Source: CAYTZH01 sp964442285 (GTDB taxonomy: Bacteria > Myxococcota_A > UBA9160 > JAFDET01). From it: 64,000 nucleotides of DNA. A program made the position numbers and the translations under genes. Below the pieces are notes generated by a model that was not told where the DNA came from, did no database searches, and saw only the letters and a list, made by a program, of their open reading frames with translations. Shown here piece by piece: positions 34,217 to 42,603 of this stretch; position 1 is the first letter of the stretch, and every line of letters begins with the position of its first letter. The stretch is taken from assembly GCA_964442285.1 (NCBI GenBank), contig CAYTZH010000015.1:1-64000 (forward strand), in the 5' to 3' direction.

Positions 34217-34652
34217 AATTCTCGCGATCGCCCTGCTCGCGGCCCTGGCGGCCGCGCCCGCACCCGCCCAGGAGACGGAGGCCGCCGTGGTGGACTGGGC
34301 GGCGCTCGACGCCTACGACGTCATCGAGGTGGTGACCTTCGACGCCGAGGGCAACGAGCTGCGGGCCACCAAGGTCTGGATCGGGCTGCTCGACGGCCAC
34401 GGCTGGGTGCGGACCGGGGATTCGCGCTGGCTGCCCGCGGTGAAGGAGAACCCGGACATCGCGATCCGCGCGGGGGGTGTCGACCATCCGATGCGCGCGG
34501 AGGTGCTCCAGGACGAGGAGATCCGCCTGCGCCTGCTGCCCGTGTTCCAGGAGAAGTATGGCTGGCAGCAGAAGCTGCTCGAGTGGTTCGGCAGCGGCGG
34601 TGGCCTGAACCTGATCAAGCTCACGCCGCGCGCCGTCGCGGAGTCGGCCTAG
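34209..34652 (+). CDS. Exported DUF2255-like split-barrel protein
   Basis: The 147-residue product has a signal peptide (about 1-21, ending APAPAQ). Its domain resembles the deazaflavin-dependent nitroreductase/DUF2255 split beta-barrel, with KVWIGLLDGHGWVRTG and an ending of the type FQEKYGW. A cofactor role is uncertain because most relatives are cytoplasmic. ATG 34209 is preferred because ggaggt lies 4-5 bases upstream; an upstream GTG lacks one. It overlaps the M23 stop and is likely cotranscribed with it. Confidence 0.7.
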   Translation: MRRILAIALLAALAAAPAPAQETEAAVVDWAALDAYDVIEVVTFDAEGNELRATKVWIGLLDGHGWVRTGDSRWLPAVKENPDIAIRAGGVDHPMRAEVLQDEEIRLRLLPVFQEKYGWQQKLLEWFGSGGGLNLIKLTPRAVAESA

Positions 34653-35719
34653 GCCCGGTCGAAGTCGGCCGCGCCGGTGCTGGCGTCCTCCAGGCTCTCG
34701 AGCCGGGCGGTGTCCTCGTAGACGGGGATGCCCGCGTCCTTGAACTTCTCCCGGGTGCGGTCGGTCACCGCGCCCACCCGCACCAGGGCCGGCATCATCA
34801 GGTCCTTGAAGGAGTGGATGGCGCCCGGAACCTGACCCGGGCGGATGCCCTGGGCGCGGGCCTCCATCATGCCCTTCACGAAGTCGCCGGTGTCGATGCC
34901 CACGTCCTCCAGCACCTGGCGGAAGCCCGGATCGGGTCGCTGGCGGCGGTCGCCCTCGGGCCCCCCGGTGGCCTCCACCATGGTCTGGAGGGTCTGGAAG
35001 GCGAAGTCGGCCACGTCCTCGCGCTCGTCCTCGTGCATGTCGCGCAGGGTCTCGCCCACGTAGACGTTGCCGAAGGCGACGTGGCGCGACTCGTCCCGCA
35101 GGACGTTCTCGATGATCGAGCGCAGCAGCGAGCAGCTCGTCGCGCGGCGCATGTTGTGGAAGGAGCCGAGGGCGAGCCCCTCCACCACCATGTTCATGCC
35201 GATCGCCACCTTCACCCAGTGGTCCGCCTGCAGGGTGGCGTCGATCAGCTCCTTCAGGGCCGGCGAGATCGGATACACCTTGGCCAGCTTGCGCACGTAG
35301 GCCTCGAAGACCTCCACGTGGCGCGCCTCGTCCATGGTCTGGGTGGCCGCGTAGAGCTTGCCCTCGTAGTCGGGCACCGCATGGACCAGCTCGGCGGCCA
35401 CCATCAGGGCGCCCTGCTCCCCGTGCAGGAACTGGGAGAGCCGATGGGCCGCCACGTGGGCCGTGAAGTCCTCGCGCTGGGTCTGCGAGAGCCGCTGCAG
35501 GAAGGGGATGCGGTCGAAGCCGAAGCTCGCCTCGTCCACGATGGGCTTCGAGGGATCGATCTCCGTGTCCCAGTCGATGTCCCGCTCCGCGTTCCACTGG
35601 TTCTCCTTCGCCTTGGCGTAGAGGTTGCGGAGCTTCTCGATGTCGATGGCGTAGTCGAACTGCCAGCAGATCTCCATCGGCGCCTGGAGGACGTCGGCGG
35701 TCTCCCAGTTGGTGCTCAT
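34649..35719 (-). CDS. Ferritin-like diiron oxygenase
   Basis: A 356-residue helical protein with diiron ligand motifs of the ribonucleotide-reductase-like class. It has a first Glu in GEQGALMVAAELVH, then DEARH, a third Glu in MVVEGLALG and a second pair in LRDESRH. Such proteins act as oxygenases or N-oxygenases in the cytoplasm; the substrate here is unknown. Its start overlaps the stop of the TetR gene by 4 bases, so the regulator and enzyme are made together, and the regulator probably controls this pair. Confidence 0.85.
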   Translation of the reverse strand: MSTNWETADVLQAPMEICWQFDYAIDIEKLRNLYAKAKENQWNAERDIDWDTEIDPSKPIVDEASFGFDRIPFLQRLSQTQREDFTAHVAAHRLSQFLHGEQGALMVAAELVHAVPDYEGKLYAATQTMDEARHVEVFEAYVRKLAKVYPISPALKELIDATLQADHWVKVAIGMNMVVEGLALGSFHNMRRATSCSLLRSIIENVLRDESRHVAFGNVYVGETLRDMHEDEREDVADFAFQTLQTMVEATGGPEGDRRQRPDPGFRQVLEDVGIDTGDFVKGMMEARAQGIRPGQVPGAIHSFKDLMMPALVRVGAVTDRTREKFKDAGIPVYEDTARLESLEDASTGAADFDRA

Positions 35720-36360
35720 GCGCGGGACTCCTCGAAGAGCGTACGGGCGATCATCTGGCAGAGCGCGGCCAGCACCCGTTCCGGTGCGACGGGCGGCGCG
35801 GGCAGCACCAGGAGCTGCATCGCCGCCATGTCGATGGCGTGGTGGATCAGGAAGGCGGTGGCCTCCGGATCGAGGTCGGCGCGCATGAGGCCGCGCTCCT
35901 GTCCGTGGACCACCAGCGCGCGGAGCCGCTCGAGGCCCGCGGTCTGGATGGCGGCCCAGCGGGCTCGGACCTCCGGGTCGCGGTCGGCGAGGGCGAGGAC
36001 CACCAGGTAGATGGACGGGCGCTTGCGCAGCCGCTCGTAGGAGCGGCGCAGCCAGCCATCCAGGGCCGTGCGCGGGTCGTCGCCGAGGAAGCGGGCCGGG
36101 TCGAGCCCGCCGCGTCGGGCGATGCGCTCGCCCCAGGCGTCGACCAGGGCCAGCAGCAGGGCCCGCTTGTCCCCGAAGTGGTGGTAGAGGGTGCCGATCG
36201 AGACGCCGGCCCGGGCGGCGACGTCGCCGATGGCGGTGCCGTCGTAGCCGCGGCGGGTGAAGAGCTCCTCCGCCGAAGTCAGCAGGCGCTGGCGGGTGAC
36301 GACGCCCCGGGCCTGGGGGCGTCGCCGCAGGCGCGCGGGTGCGTTCTCGACGACCGGCAT
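35716..36360 (-). CDS. TetR-family transcriptional regulator
   Basis: The 214-residue product has an N-terminal helix-turn-helix (about 22-68, with YDGTAIGDVAARAGVSIGTLYHHF) and a ligand-binding helical domain. It is translationally coupled to the diiron protein gene downstream. The ATG has no Shine-Dalgarno but has TAGAAT exactly 7 bases upstream. A short inverted repeat (36389-36402) overlaps the -35 region and could be its own operator. Confidence 0.93.
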   Translation of the reverse strand: MPVVENAPARLRRRPQARGVVTRQRLLTSAEELFTRRGYDGTAIGDVAARAGVSIGTLYHHFGDKRALLLALVDAWGERIARRGGLDPARFLGDDPRTALDGWLRRSYERLRKRPSIYLVVLALADRDPEVRARWAAIQTAGLERLRALVVHGQERGLMRADLDPEATAFLIHHAIDMAAMQLLVLPAPPVAPERVLAALCQMIARTLFEESRA

Positions 36361-36367
36361 GCCGCCG

Positions 36368-36397
36368 ATTCTACTGCGGGTTCAAAACCGAGCGCAA
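36368..36397 (-). promoter_or_regulatory. Promoter of the TetR/diiron operon
   Basis: On the minus strand a TTGCGC -35 (36392-36397) and a TAGAAT -10 (36368-36373, 5 of 6 matches) are separated by 18 bases. The -10 lies 7 bases before the ATG at 36360, which predicts a leaderless mRNA. Confidence 0.5.
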
Positions 36398-36402
36398 GCT
36401 CG
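36389..36402 (-). terminator. Short hairpin: terminator or TetR operator
   Basis: CGAGC and GCTCG form a 5-base stem around a 4-base loop. Read on the minus strand, GTTTTG follows. It could terminate the upstream gene ending at 36429. It also overlaps the -35 of the TetR promoter, so an operator role is equally possible. Confidence 0.35.
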
Positions 36403-36428
36403 AAACAGCACTGGAAAGATCACTCTTT

Positions 36429-37055
36429 TCAGGGGTTTGAAGGCTCCGAAGCCGGTCCGTCGGGCGCTGCCTCGGTCTCGGGCTCCGGGGGCTCGAGGGC
36501 CCGGTCCAGGATCCGTCGCTGGGCGTCCGAGGGTCGGGTCACCCCGGCGATCCAGGCCCGGCGCACGCCGGACTTCGCGGTGTACACGCCCGGGAAGGGA
36601 TCGGCGTCGCTGATGAACACCTCGCCGCTCCTCCAGATCCGGACCTCGCCGGCGACCTCGCCGCGGCGGTGGTGGCGTCGCGCGCTCCGGATCACCTTGC
36701 GGACCAGCGAGGTGCCGCGGACCTGCCCCGGGAGCCAGTAGTAGCCCTCGCCGTAGCGCTCGGCGTAGTGGCCGACCGGCGCGTCCGCGGAGAGGAAGAC
36801 CGCGCCGAAGGGCGTGTCGACCCGGATCGCGAGGGCCTCCCAGTCCGCGTGGCCGTGGGCGTGCCCGCGGTCGTGGCCGTGGGTGCGGAGCACCCGGTCG
36901 GCCCCGGCGCGGTAGTGGCGCCCCACCTCGGTCCGCACCACGCCGCTCTCATAGCGCACGCCGGCCTCCGGGTCGGCCTGCGGGTCGGTCTCGGCGCGCG
37001 CCGGTGAGGCGGCGAGGGCGAGCATCCCGAGGGTGACGGAGAGGAGCCTGATCAG
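36429..37055 (-). CDS. Uncharacterised secreted His-containing protein, probable CTG start
   Basis: The product is about 208 residues. The mature part has a His-rich stretch (THGHDRGHAHGHADW) that could bind metal, followed by a beta domain with GYYWLPGQVRGTS. No family is recognised. An ATG at 37025 would leave a signal peptide of only 11 residues and no Shine-Dalgarno. A CTG at 37055 has gggag 7 bases upstream and yields a complete 21-residue signal peptide ending SPARA, so I chose it. The gene ends 68 bases before the TetR gene on the same strand. Confidence 0.55.
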   Translation of the reverse strand: MIRLLSVTLGMLALAASPARAETDPQADPEAGVRYESGVVRTEVGRHYRAGADRVLRTHGHDRGHAHGHADWEALAIRVDTPFGAVFLSADAPVGHYAERYGEGYYWLPGQVRGTSLVRKVIRSARRHHRRGEVAGEVRIWRSGEVFISDADPFPGVYTAKSGVRRAWIAGVTRPSDAQRRILDRALEPPEPETEAAPDGPASEPSNP

Positions 37056-37154
37056 GCTGGATCTCCCGAGGGGGGAGGCAGCCCACCGATCGACCGGCTG
37101 GGATCGGGACTTGAGCCGGGTCTCGCGTGGTACCTTGCCCGGCCGGAGGACGCC

Positions 37155-37976
37155 GTGGATCCCTTTCGTGCGCGCGTGGCGGTCATCACCGGTGGGGGCG
37201 GGGGCATCGGCAGTGCCCTGGCCCGGGCCTTCGCGGCCCGGGGGGCCCGCCTGGCCCTGGCCGACGTGGACGAGTCGGCCGCCGGCCGGGTGGCCAAGGC
37301 CCTGGAGGCCGAGGGCGCGGAGGCCGCGCCCTTCGGCGTCGACGTGACCGACCGCGACGACGTCTTCCGCCTGGCGGGGGACGTCGCTCGCCACTTCGGG
37401 AAGGTCCACGTGGTGTGCAACAACGCCGGCGTGGCCCTCGGCGGCGAGATGTGGAGCGCGCCGATGGCCGACTGGGAGTACACGATGAACGTGAACTTCT
37501 GGGGTGTCCTCCACGGCGTGCAGGCCTTCGTGCCGCGGCTCATCGAGCAGGGCGAGGGCGGCCACGTGGTCAACACCGCCTCCATGGCGGGCCTCACGGG
37601 CATGAGCTTCCTCGGGATGTACTGCGCGTCGAAGTTCGCGGTGGTCGGGCTCACCGAGTCGCTCTCGCGGGAGGTCCGCGGCCGCGGCATCGGGGTCTCG
37701 CTGCTGTGCCCCATGATCGTCGACACGGACATCAACCAGAACTCCCTGGCGCGTCATCCGGACCCGGAGCGGCGCAGCCAGCCGGTGCCCAGCGTCAGCG
37801 AGGGCGCGCCGGCCATGCGCGGCGGCGTGATCGCGGCCGAAGACGTCGCGCGCCGCGTGGTACGGGCGGTGGATCGCGGCGATCTCTACGTCCTCACCCA
37901 CCCCGAGCAGCGCGAGATCCTGCGCCGACGCAACCACCGCATCGACGCCGCCTTCGAGGACTGGGAGCTCGACTGA
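37155..37976 (+). CDS. Short-chain dehydrogenase/reductase
   Basis: A 273-residue classical SDR with the cofactor motif TGGGGGIG at about 12-19, NNAG near residue 92, Ser in NTASMAG, and catalytic YCASK near 156. It is an NAD(P)-dependent oxidoreductase of unknown substrate. It starts at GTG with a ccggagg Shine-Dalgarno 6 bases upstream. It is divergent from the secreted protein gene at 37055. Confidence 0.92.
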   Translation: MDPFRARVAVITGGGGGIGSALARAFAARGARLALADVDESAAGRVAKALEAEGAEAAPFGVDVTDRDDVFRLAGDVARHFGKVHVVCNNAGVALGGEMWSAPMADWEYTMNVNFWGVLHGVQAFVPRLIEQGEGGHVVNTASMAGLTGMSFLGMYCASKFAVVGLTESLSREVRGRGIGVSLLCPMIVDTDINQNSLARHPDPERRSQPVPSVSEGAPAMRGGVIAAEDVARRVVRAVDRGDLYVLTHPEQREILRRRNHRIDAAFEDWELD

Positions 37977-37997
37977 GCCGGGCACGCGCCCGCGGGC

Positions 37998-38375
37998 TCA
38001 GGCCGCCTTGGCGAACTCGCTGCTGGCGCGGATGCCCCAGGAGGTGGTGCTCGCGGGCACCGGCGCCGGGATCGGCTGGCGGTCGTCCTTGCCGGCGGCG
38101 AAGGCCGCGCGACGGTCGCGGCGGATGAGCATCAGGTTCCGGGTGTAGACCACGGCGTTCGGCAGGTAGCCCAGCATGAAGAGGGGCTCCTGGCGGTGCA
38201 CCGCGTAGACCAGGAGGATCAGGGAGCCCACCAGGCTCAGGTACCAGAACGCGGTCGGCACCACGCTCCGGCCTGCGCGCTCCGAGGCGAGCCACTGCAC
38301 CAGGAAGCGGCTGAAGAAGGCGGCCTGGCCGAACAGGCCGAAGCCGATCCAGAAGGCGGAATCGTTCCATTCCAT
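37998..38375 (-). CDS. Lipid A biosynthesis N-terminal domain membrane protein
   Basis: The 125-residue protein has three transmembrane segments and matches the LAB_N domain, with FSRFLVQWLASER, PTAFWYLSLVGSL and LGYLPNAVVYTRNL. This domain occurs alone or fused to lipid A enzymes and probably assists lipid or sugar-lipid chemistry in the inner membrane. The last 40 residues are a polar tail. It converges on the SDR gene. Confidence 0.85.
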   Translation of the reverse strand: MEWNDSAFWIGFGLFGQAAFFSRFLVQWLASERAGRSVVPTAFWYLSLVGSLILLVYAVHRQEPLFMLGYLPNAVVYTRNLMLIRRDRRAAFAAGKDDRQPIPAPVPASTTSWGIRASSEFAKAA

Positions 38376-38500
38376 CGTCGCTCGCGGCCCCCCACGACCT
38401 TCGGAGACCGTTTCTCCGAGGGCGCCGGAGGGTAACGGATCCGCCGCGGGCGCTGAAAGGGACCGGAAGCCAGCCCTTCAGGTAGTCGCAAGGCGTTCGA

Positions 38501-38544
38501 CCCACCCCATCGGGCCCATGGTAGGATGGGCGACGCGGGGTGGG
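38501..38544 (+). other. Nested hairpin just upstream of the subtilase gene
   Basis: An outer 8-base stem (38501-38508 with 38537-38544) encloses an inner 6-base stem (38514-38519 with 38526-38531). It ends 13 bases before the ATG at 38558, next to the Shine-Dalgarno, so it could affect translation. Confidence 0.4.
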
Positions 38545-38557
38545 TTGCGAGGGCGAT

Positions 38558-41500
38558 ATGGGGCGGGCTGCGAGCGGTTTCGGGCGCCTTCTGCTGCTTC
38601 TGTGTCTGGTGTGGCTGGTCTGGGTCGTTGGGCTTCCCCCGAGGGCCGCCGCGACCGTGCCGTACCCCGCGTGCATCGGTCCCTCCTGCCCCGATCCGAC
38701 CGACTACGCCGCCTACCTCTTTCTCCCCCCGGGGGTCCTGCCCGACGACTACGCCTTCGACCCGGCCGAGCCGGAGCGCGGCAGCGGCTGGAAGTACGCC
38801 CCGGGCGTCGGCATGGACGTCACCGGCGCCTGGCAGATCACCACGGGCCGCCCCGACGTGGTCGTGGCCGTCCTCGACAGCGGCATCCGCTGGCGGGAGG
38901 AGGACCTGGCCCGGAAGCTGGCCCTGAACCTCGGGGAGCTCCCCCACCCCTGTCCCGCCGTCGGCAGCGCCGACTGCGACGGGGACGGCGTCGTCACCGT
39001 CCTCGACTTCGACGGCTTCGCCTGTCCCGGCGGCATCGTCACGGACGACGACGTCCTGGGCAGCGGCAACGGCAACGGGCACCTCGACGGGCAGGATCTG
39101 CTGGCCGTCTGCAGCGACGGGGTCGACGACGACGGCAACGGCTACGTCGACGACATCGCCGGCTGGGACGTCTGGCAGGACGACAACGATCCCTTCGACG
39201 ACGTCGACTACGGCCATGGCACGGGCCAGGGCGAGGACAGCGTGGGCGAGGCCGACAACGGCGGTGGCTTCCCCGGCGTGGCACCCAGCGCGACCTTCGT
39301 TCCGGTCCGCGTCGCGGACAGCTTCATCGTCACCGACAGCGACTTCGCCCGGGGCCTGGCCTACGCCGACGCCCGCGGCGTCGACCTGGTCTCCGAGGCC
39401 CTCGGCGCCATCGGCTTCTCGCGCTCCTCGCAGCAGGCGATCGACTGGCTCTACGACCAGGGCATCCCGGTCGTGGCGAGCGCGGCGGACGAGGAGAGCC
39501 GCCACCACAACGCGCCGGCGATCGCCGACCACGTGATCTGGGTGAACTCCATCCGCAACGGCGACGACACGCTCGTGCCCGCGGAGCGCGAGTTCACGCT
39601 GCTCAACGGCTGCACCAACTACGGCGGCAAGGCCTGGGTGGCCATCTCGTCCACCGCCTGCTCGTCGGAGGCGACGGGTCGCGCGGCGGGCCTGGTGGCG
39701 CTGCTCGTCAGCCACGGCAAGAACCTGCTGGACCAGAACCTGCTCGAGCCCTACCCGGGCAGCCACCGGCCGTTCTCGGCCGAAGAGATCCGCCAGCTGC
39801 TGCGGGCCTCGGCGCAGGACATCGACCGCTCGAACGATCCTCCGCTGCCGCCGAGCTTCCTGGTCGAGCTGGCCCTGTCCGGGCCGCTATCCCCCGAGAC
39901 GGTCTTCCGCTCCACCCGCTTCCCGACCCAGGCCGGCTGGGATCAGTACACCGGCTACGGACGGCCCGACGCGCGCCGGCTGCTCGATCTGGCCTCGGCG
40001 AGCATTCCTCCCGAGGCGGACCTCACGGGCTCGCTCCGCTGGTTCGACACGCTCGACCCGACCCGCCTGGAGGAGCCCGTGGCGATCGTGGGCAGCGCGG
40101 CGGCGGTGCGCGCGCCGGGCGACTTCGAGTACCGGGTCGAGGTCGGCTGCGGCGTCGAGCCCACGGCCTATCACCAGATCGCCCACGAGACGGCCGAGGG
40201 TCCGCTGCGCCGCGCCGAGCTGGCGCGCTGGGATCCTGCGGCGAGCGCGGCGCTGTGCGGCTTCGACCCGGCGGCGACCCTCGCGGAGCCCGACGACCAC
40301 ACGGTCACCGTGAGGCTGCGTGTCCGCGACCGGAACGGGCTCGAGGGAGTCGATCGGCGCACCGTCGCGGTGCACAGCGACCCGACCCTGAAGCGGAGTC
40401 CGCTGTTCCTGGGCGCCTCCGGCGAGGCCTCGCCGGTCCTGGCCGACCTCGACCGCGACGGCGTCCAGGAGATCATCGTGGCCACGACCGCCGGCGAGGT
40501 CCACGTCCTCGACGGCGCTAGCCTCGACGCGCTGCCTGGCTTCCCCGCCCGCACGCCGGTGACGGTGCCGATGGCGCGGCGAGGGCTCGTCCCCGCCTGG
40601 GCCAGCGGGGAGGTGCGGCTCCCCCGGGACGGCTTCGTGGTGGCTCCCGCCGTGGGCGACCTGGATCGCGACGGCCGCCTGGAGATCGTGGCCGCCTCCC
40701 TCGAGGGTCGGGTCTACGTCTTCGATGCCCACGGCCAGCTGCGCAGGACGCTCTCCAGCGATCCGGCGTTCTCGGCCCCCGAACGCCGGGACCCCTTCAA
40801 CGACGTCGATCCGGGCTTCGCGACGGCACCGGTCCTCGTGGACCTCGACGCCCCGGACGGCCCCGACGACCTCGAGATCGTAGTCGCGGCCCTCGACGGT
40901 CACGTCTACGCGTTCCGCCAGGACGGCTCGCCCGTGGCGGGCTTCCCGGTCCGGCTCGGGGACCGGGAGCGCCTCGAGGAGGACTCCGCCACGGGTCGCT
41001 GGAAGCCCAAGCCCGACGGCCGTGCGCGGCGCCGGCTGGCGAAGACCCTCAGCTCTCCGGCCGTGGGCGACCTGGACGGGGACGGTCGCCCGGAGATCGT
41101 GATCGGCACCAACGAGGAGTATCGCGACGGCACGGGCCTGTTCAGCCTCTCGGACTCGGGCCTCCTGGTCGCCCTCCAGATCCTGCTGCCGAGTGTCGGA
41201 ATCGACGACCTCAGCCTCGACGTGGGCGGTCGGCTCTACGCCCTGAATCACGACGGGAGCCTGCTTCCGGGCTGGCCGGTCCAGGTTCCGCTGCTCGCCC
41301 CGGGTCTGCTTCCCACGGTGGCCACGGGCACCCCGGGCGGCCCGGCCCTGGCGCGGGTGAACGGCGAGCTCGCAGCGGCGATCTTCGGCGCCATCGGTCC
41401 GGTCATGCTGTTCCGGGCGGATGGCAGCCCTTTCCTGGGCCTGGGGGATGACGGCGCGCCCAGGTCGCTCGCGGTCGACTTCCCGGGCGGCGGCTTTCCC

Positions 41501-42565
41501 CTGGTTCCCGACCCCGCGACCCTGAACCAGTCGGCCGCATTCTCCTTCGACGCACCCTTCTTCGGCTCCCTGGGCTCCGGTGCCTTCGGCGACCTGGACG
41601 GCGATGGAGAGCCGGAGTACGTCGCGCCCACCGGCGGGCTGCGCATCCTGCTCGACGTGGCCCTGCCGGCGCGTCAGGCGTTTGCCAACCACTCGATCGC
41701 CGCCTGGCGACCGGCGGACGGCGCACTCCTGCCCCAGTTCCCGCGCGTCATGGACGACATGCAGTTCTTCACGAGCCCCGGTCTGGCGGACGTCGACGGC
41801 GACGGGCGGGCCGAGGTGGTGCAGGGGAGCGGCGCCTATCTGGTCCGGGCCTTCCGCCACGACGGCATCGAGCCGCCGGGCTGGCCGAAGTTCACCCACG
41901 GCTGGATCGTGGCCACGCCCGCCGCCGGCGACGTGGACGGCGACGACCAGGTCGAGGTGGTGGTGATCAGCCGCGAGGGCAACCTCTATGTCTGGGAGAC
42001 GCCGGCGCCGGCCACGGCCGCCGCGCTCCCGTGGGCGGCCAGCGGCCGCGACCGCCGCAACACCCGGAACCTGGATTCGGGCGTGTCGCCGCTGGCCGAC
42101 CCGCCCCCGACCCACGAAGAGCTGGCCTGGGATCTGGAGGCCCTGTTCATCGACTGGCTCGCCCGCCTCTCCGAGGTATCGCCGGCGCTGGCGGCGACGA
42201 TCGCCCAGGACAGCGAGGGGGGCGCCCAGCTGCTGGCCTGCCTGATCGCTGCGCAGCGCGACGACGCAGAGGCGCTCGGCGACGCCCTGGCCGGCGCCGA
42301 GGAGGGACTGCGCACTCCGGACGAGGTCCGGGTCCCCCTGGCGGATCTCCACGAGCGGCTCCTGGAGGTGGTTCGCGAGGCCGCCGGGCGCGCCGCCGCG
42401 GAAGCGACGTGCGGTCCGACGGCGGGCAGCACCTGCGCCCTGCAGACCTACTGGGCGCCCCTGCTGGTCCAGATCGGGGACGGCTACCGGCGGACCGGTC
42501 GCCCCGGCGCGGCGATCTATCTCTGGAGCCAGGCCCTGCAGATCGGGCTCGCGCGGGCCCCCTGA
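38558..42565 (+). CDS. Secreted S8 subtilase with FG-GAP/VCBS repeats
   Basis: This 1335-residue exported protease has a signal peptide (about 1-31), an S8 domain (about 85-480) and at least seven FG-GAP/VCBS-type repeats (LDRDGVQEI, LDGDGRPEI, VDGDGRAEV and others). The C-terminus is a helical domain. The triad fits D107 (VLDSG), H220 (YGHGT) and S370 (SSEATG). The oxyanion position usually held by Asn reads Asp in VASAAD (about 311), and the Pro after the catalytic Ser is Gly. Calcium-type loops (DCDGDG, DDDGNG) are inserted between D and H. The ATG at 38558 has a gaggg Shine-Dalgarno. Confidence 0.88.
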   Translation: MGRAASGFGRLLLLLCLVWLVWVVGLPPRAAATVPYPACIGPSCPDPTDYAAYLFLPPGVLPDDYAFDPAEPERGSGWKYAPGVGMDVTGAWQITTGRPDVVVAVLDSGIRWREEDLARKLALNLGELPHPCPAVGSADCDGDGVVTVLDFDGFACPGGIVTDDDVLGSGNGNGHLDGQDLLAVCSDGVDDDGNGYVDDIAGWDVWQDDNDPFDDVDYGHGTGQGEDSVGEADNGGGFPGVAPSATFVPVRVADSFIVTDSDFARGLAYADARGVDLVSEALGAIGFSRSSQQAIDWLYDQGIPVVASAADEESRHHNAPAIADHVIWVNSIRNGDDTLVPAEREFTLLNGCTNYGGKAWVAISSTACSSEATGRAAGLVALLVSHGKNLLDQNLLEPYPGSHRPFSAEEIRQLLRASAQDIDRSNDPPLPPSFLVELALSGPLSPETVFRSTRFPTQAGWDQYTGYGRPDARRLLDLASASIPPEADLTGSLRWFDTLDPTRLEEPVAIVGSAAAVRAPGDFEYRVEVGCGVEPTAYHQIAHETAEGPLRRAELARWDPAASAALCGFDPAATLAEPDDHTVTVRLRVRDRNGLEGVDRRTVAVHSDPTLKRSPLFLGASGEASPVLADLDRDGVQEIIVATTAGEVHVLDGASLDALPGFPARTPVTVPMARRGLVPAWASGEVRLPRDGFVVAPAVGDLDRDGRLEIVAASLEGRVYVFDAHGQLRRTLSSDPAFSAPERRDPFNDVDPGFATAPVLVDLDAPDGPDDLEIVVAALDGHVYAFRQDGSPVAGFPVRLGDRERLEEDSATGRWKPKPDGRARRRLAKTLSSPAVGDLDGDGRPEIVIGTNEEYRDGTGLFSLSDSGLLVALQILLPSVGIDDLSLDVGGRLYALNHDGSLLPGWPVQVPLLAPGLLPTVATGTPGGPALARVNGELAAAIFGAIGPVMLFRADGSPFLGLGDDGAPRSLAVDFPGGGFPLVPDPATLNQSAAFSFDAPFFGSLGSGAFGDLDGDGEPEYVAPTGGLRILLDVALPARQAFANHSIAAWRPADGALLPQFPRVMDDMQFFTSPGLADVDGDGRAEVVQGSGAYLVRAFRHDGIEPPGWPKFTHGWIVATPAAGDVDGDDQVEVVVISREGNLYVWETPAPATAAALPWAASGRDRRNTRNLDSGVSPLADPPPTHEELAWDLEALFIDWLARLSEVSPALAATIAQDSEGGAQLLACLIAAQRDDAEALGDALAGAEEGLRTPDEVRVPLADLHERLLEVVREAAGRAAAEATCGPTAGSTCALQTYWAPLLVQIGDGYRRTGRPGAAIYLWSQALQIGLARAP

Positions 42566-42603
42566 GATGGAACGCGCGGGTCCGCAAGCTAAGCTCGGAG
42601 GTC

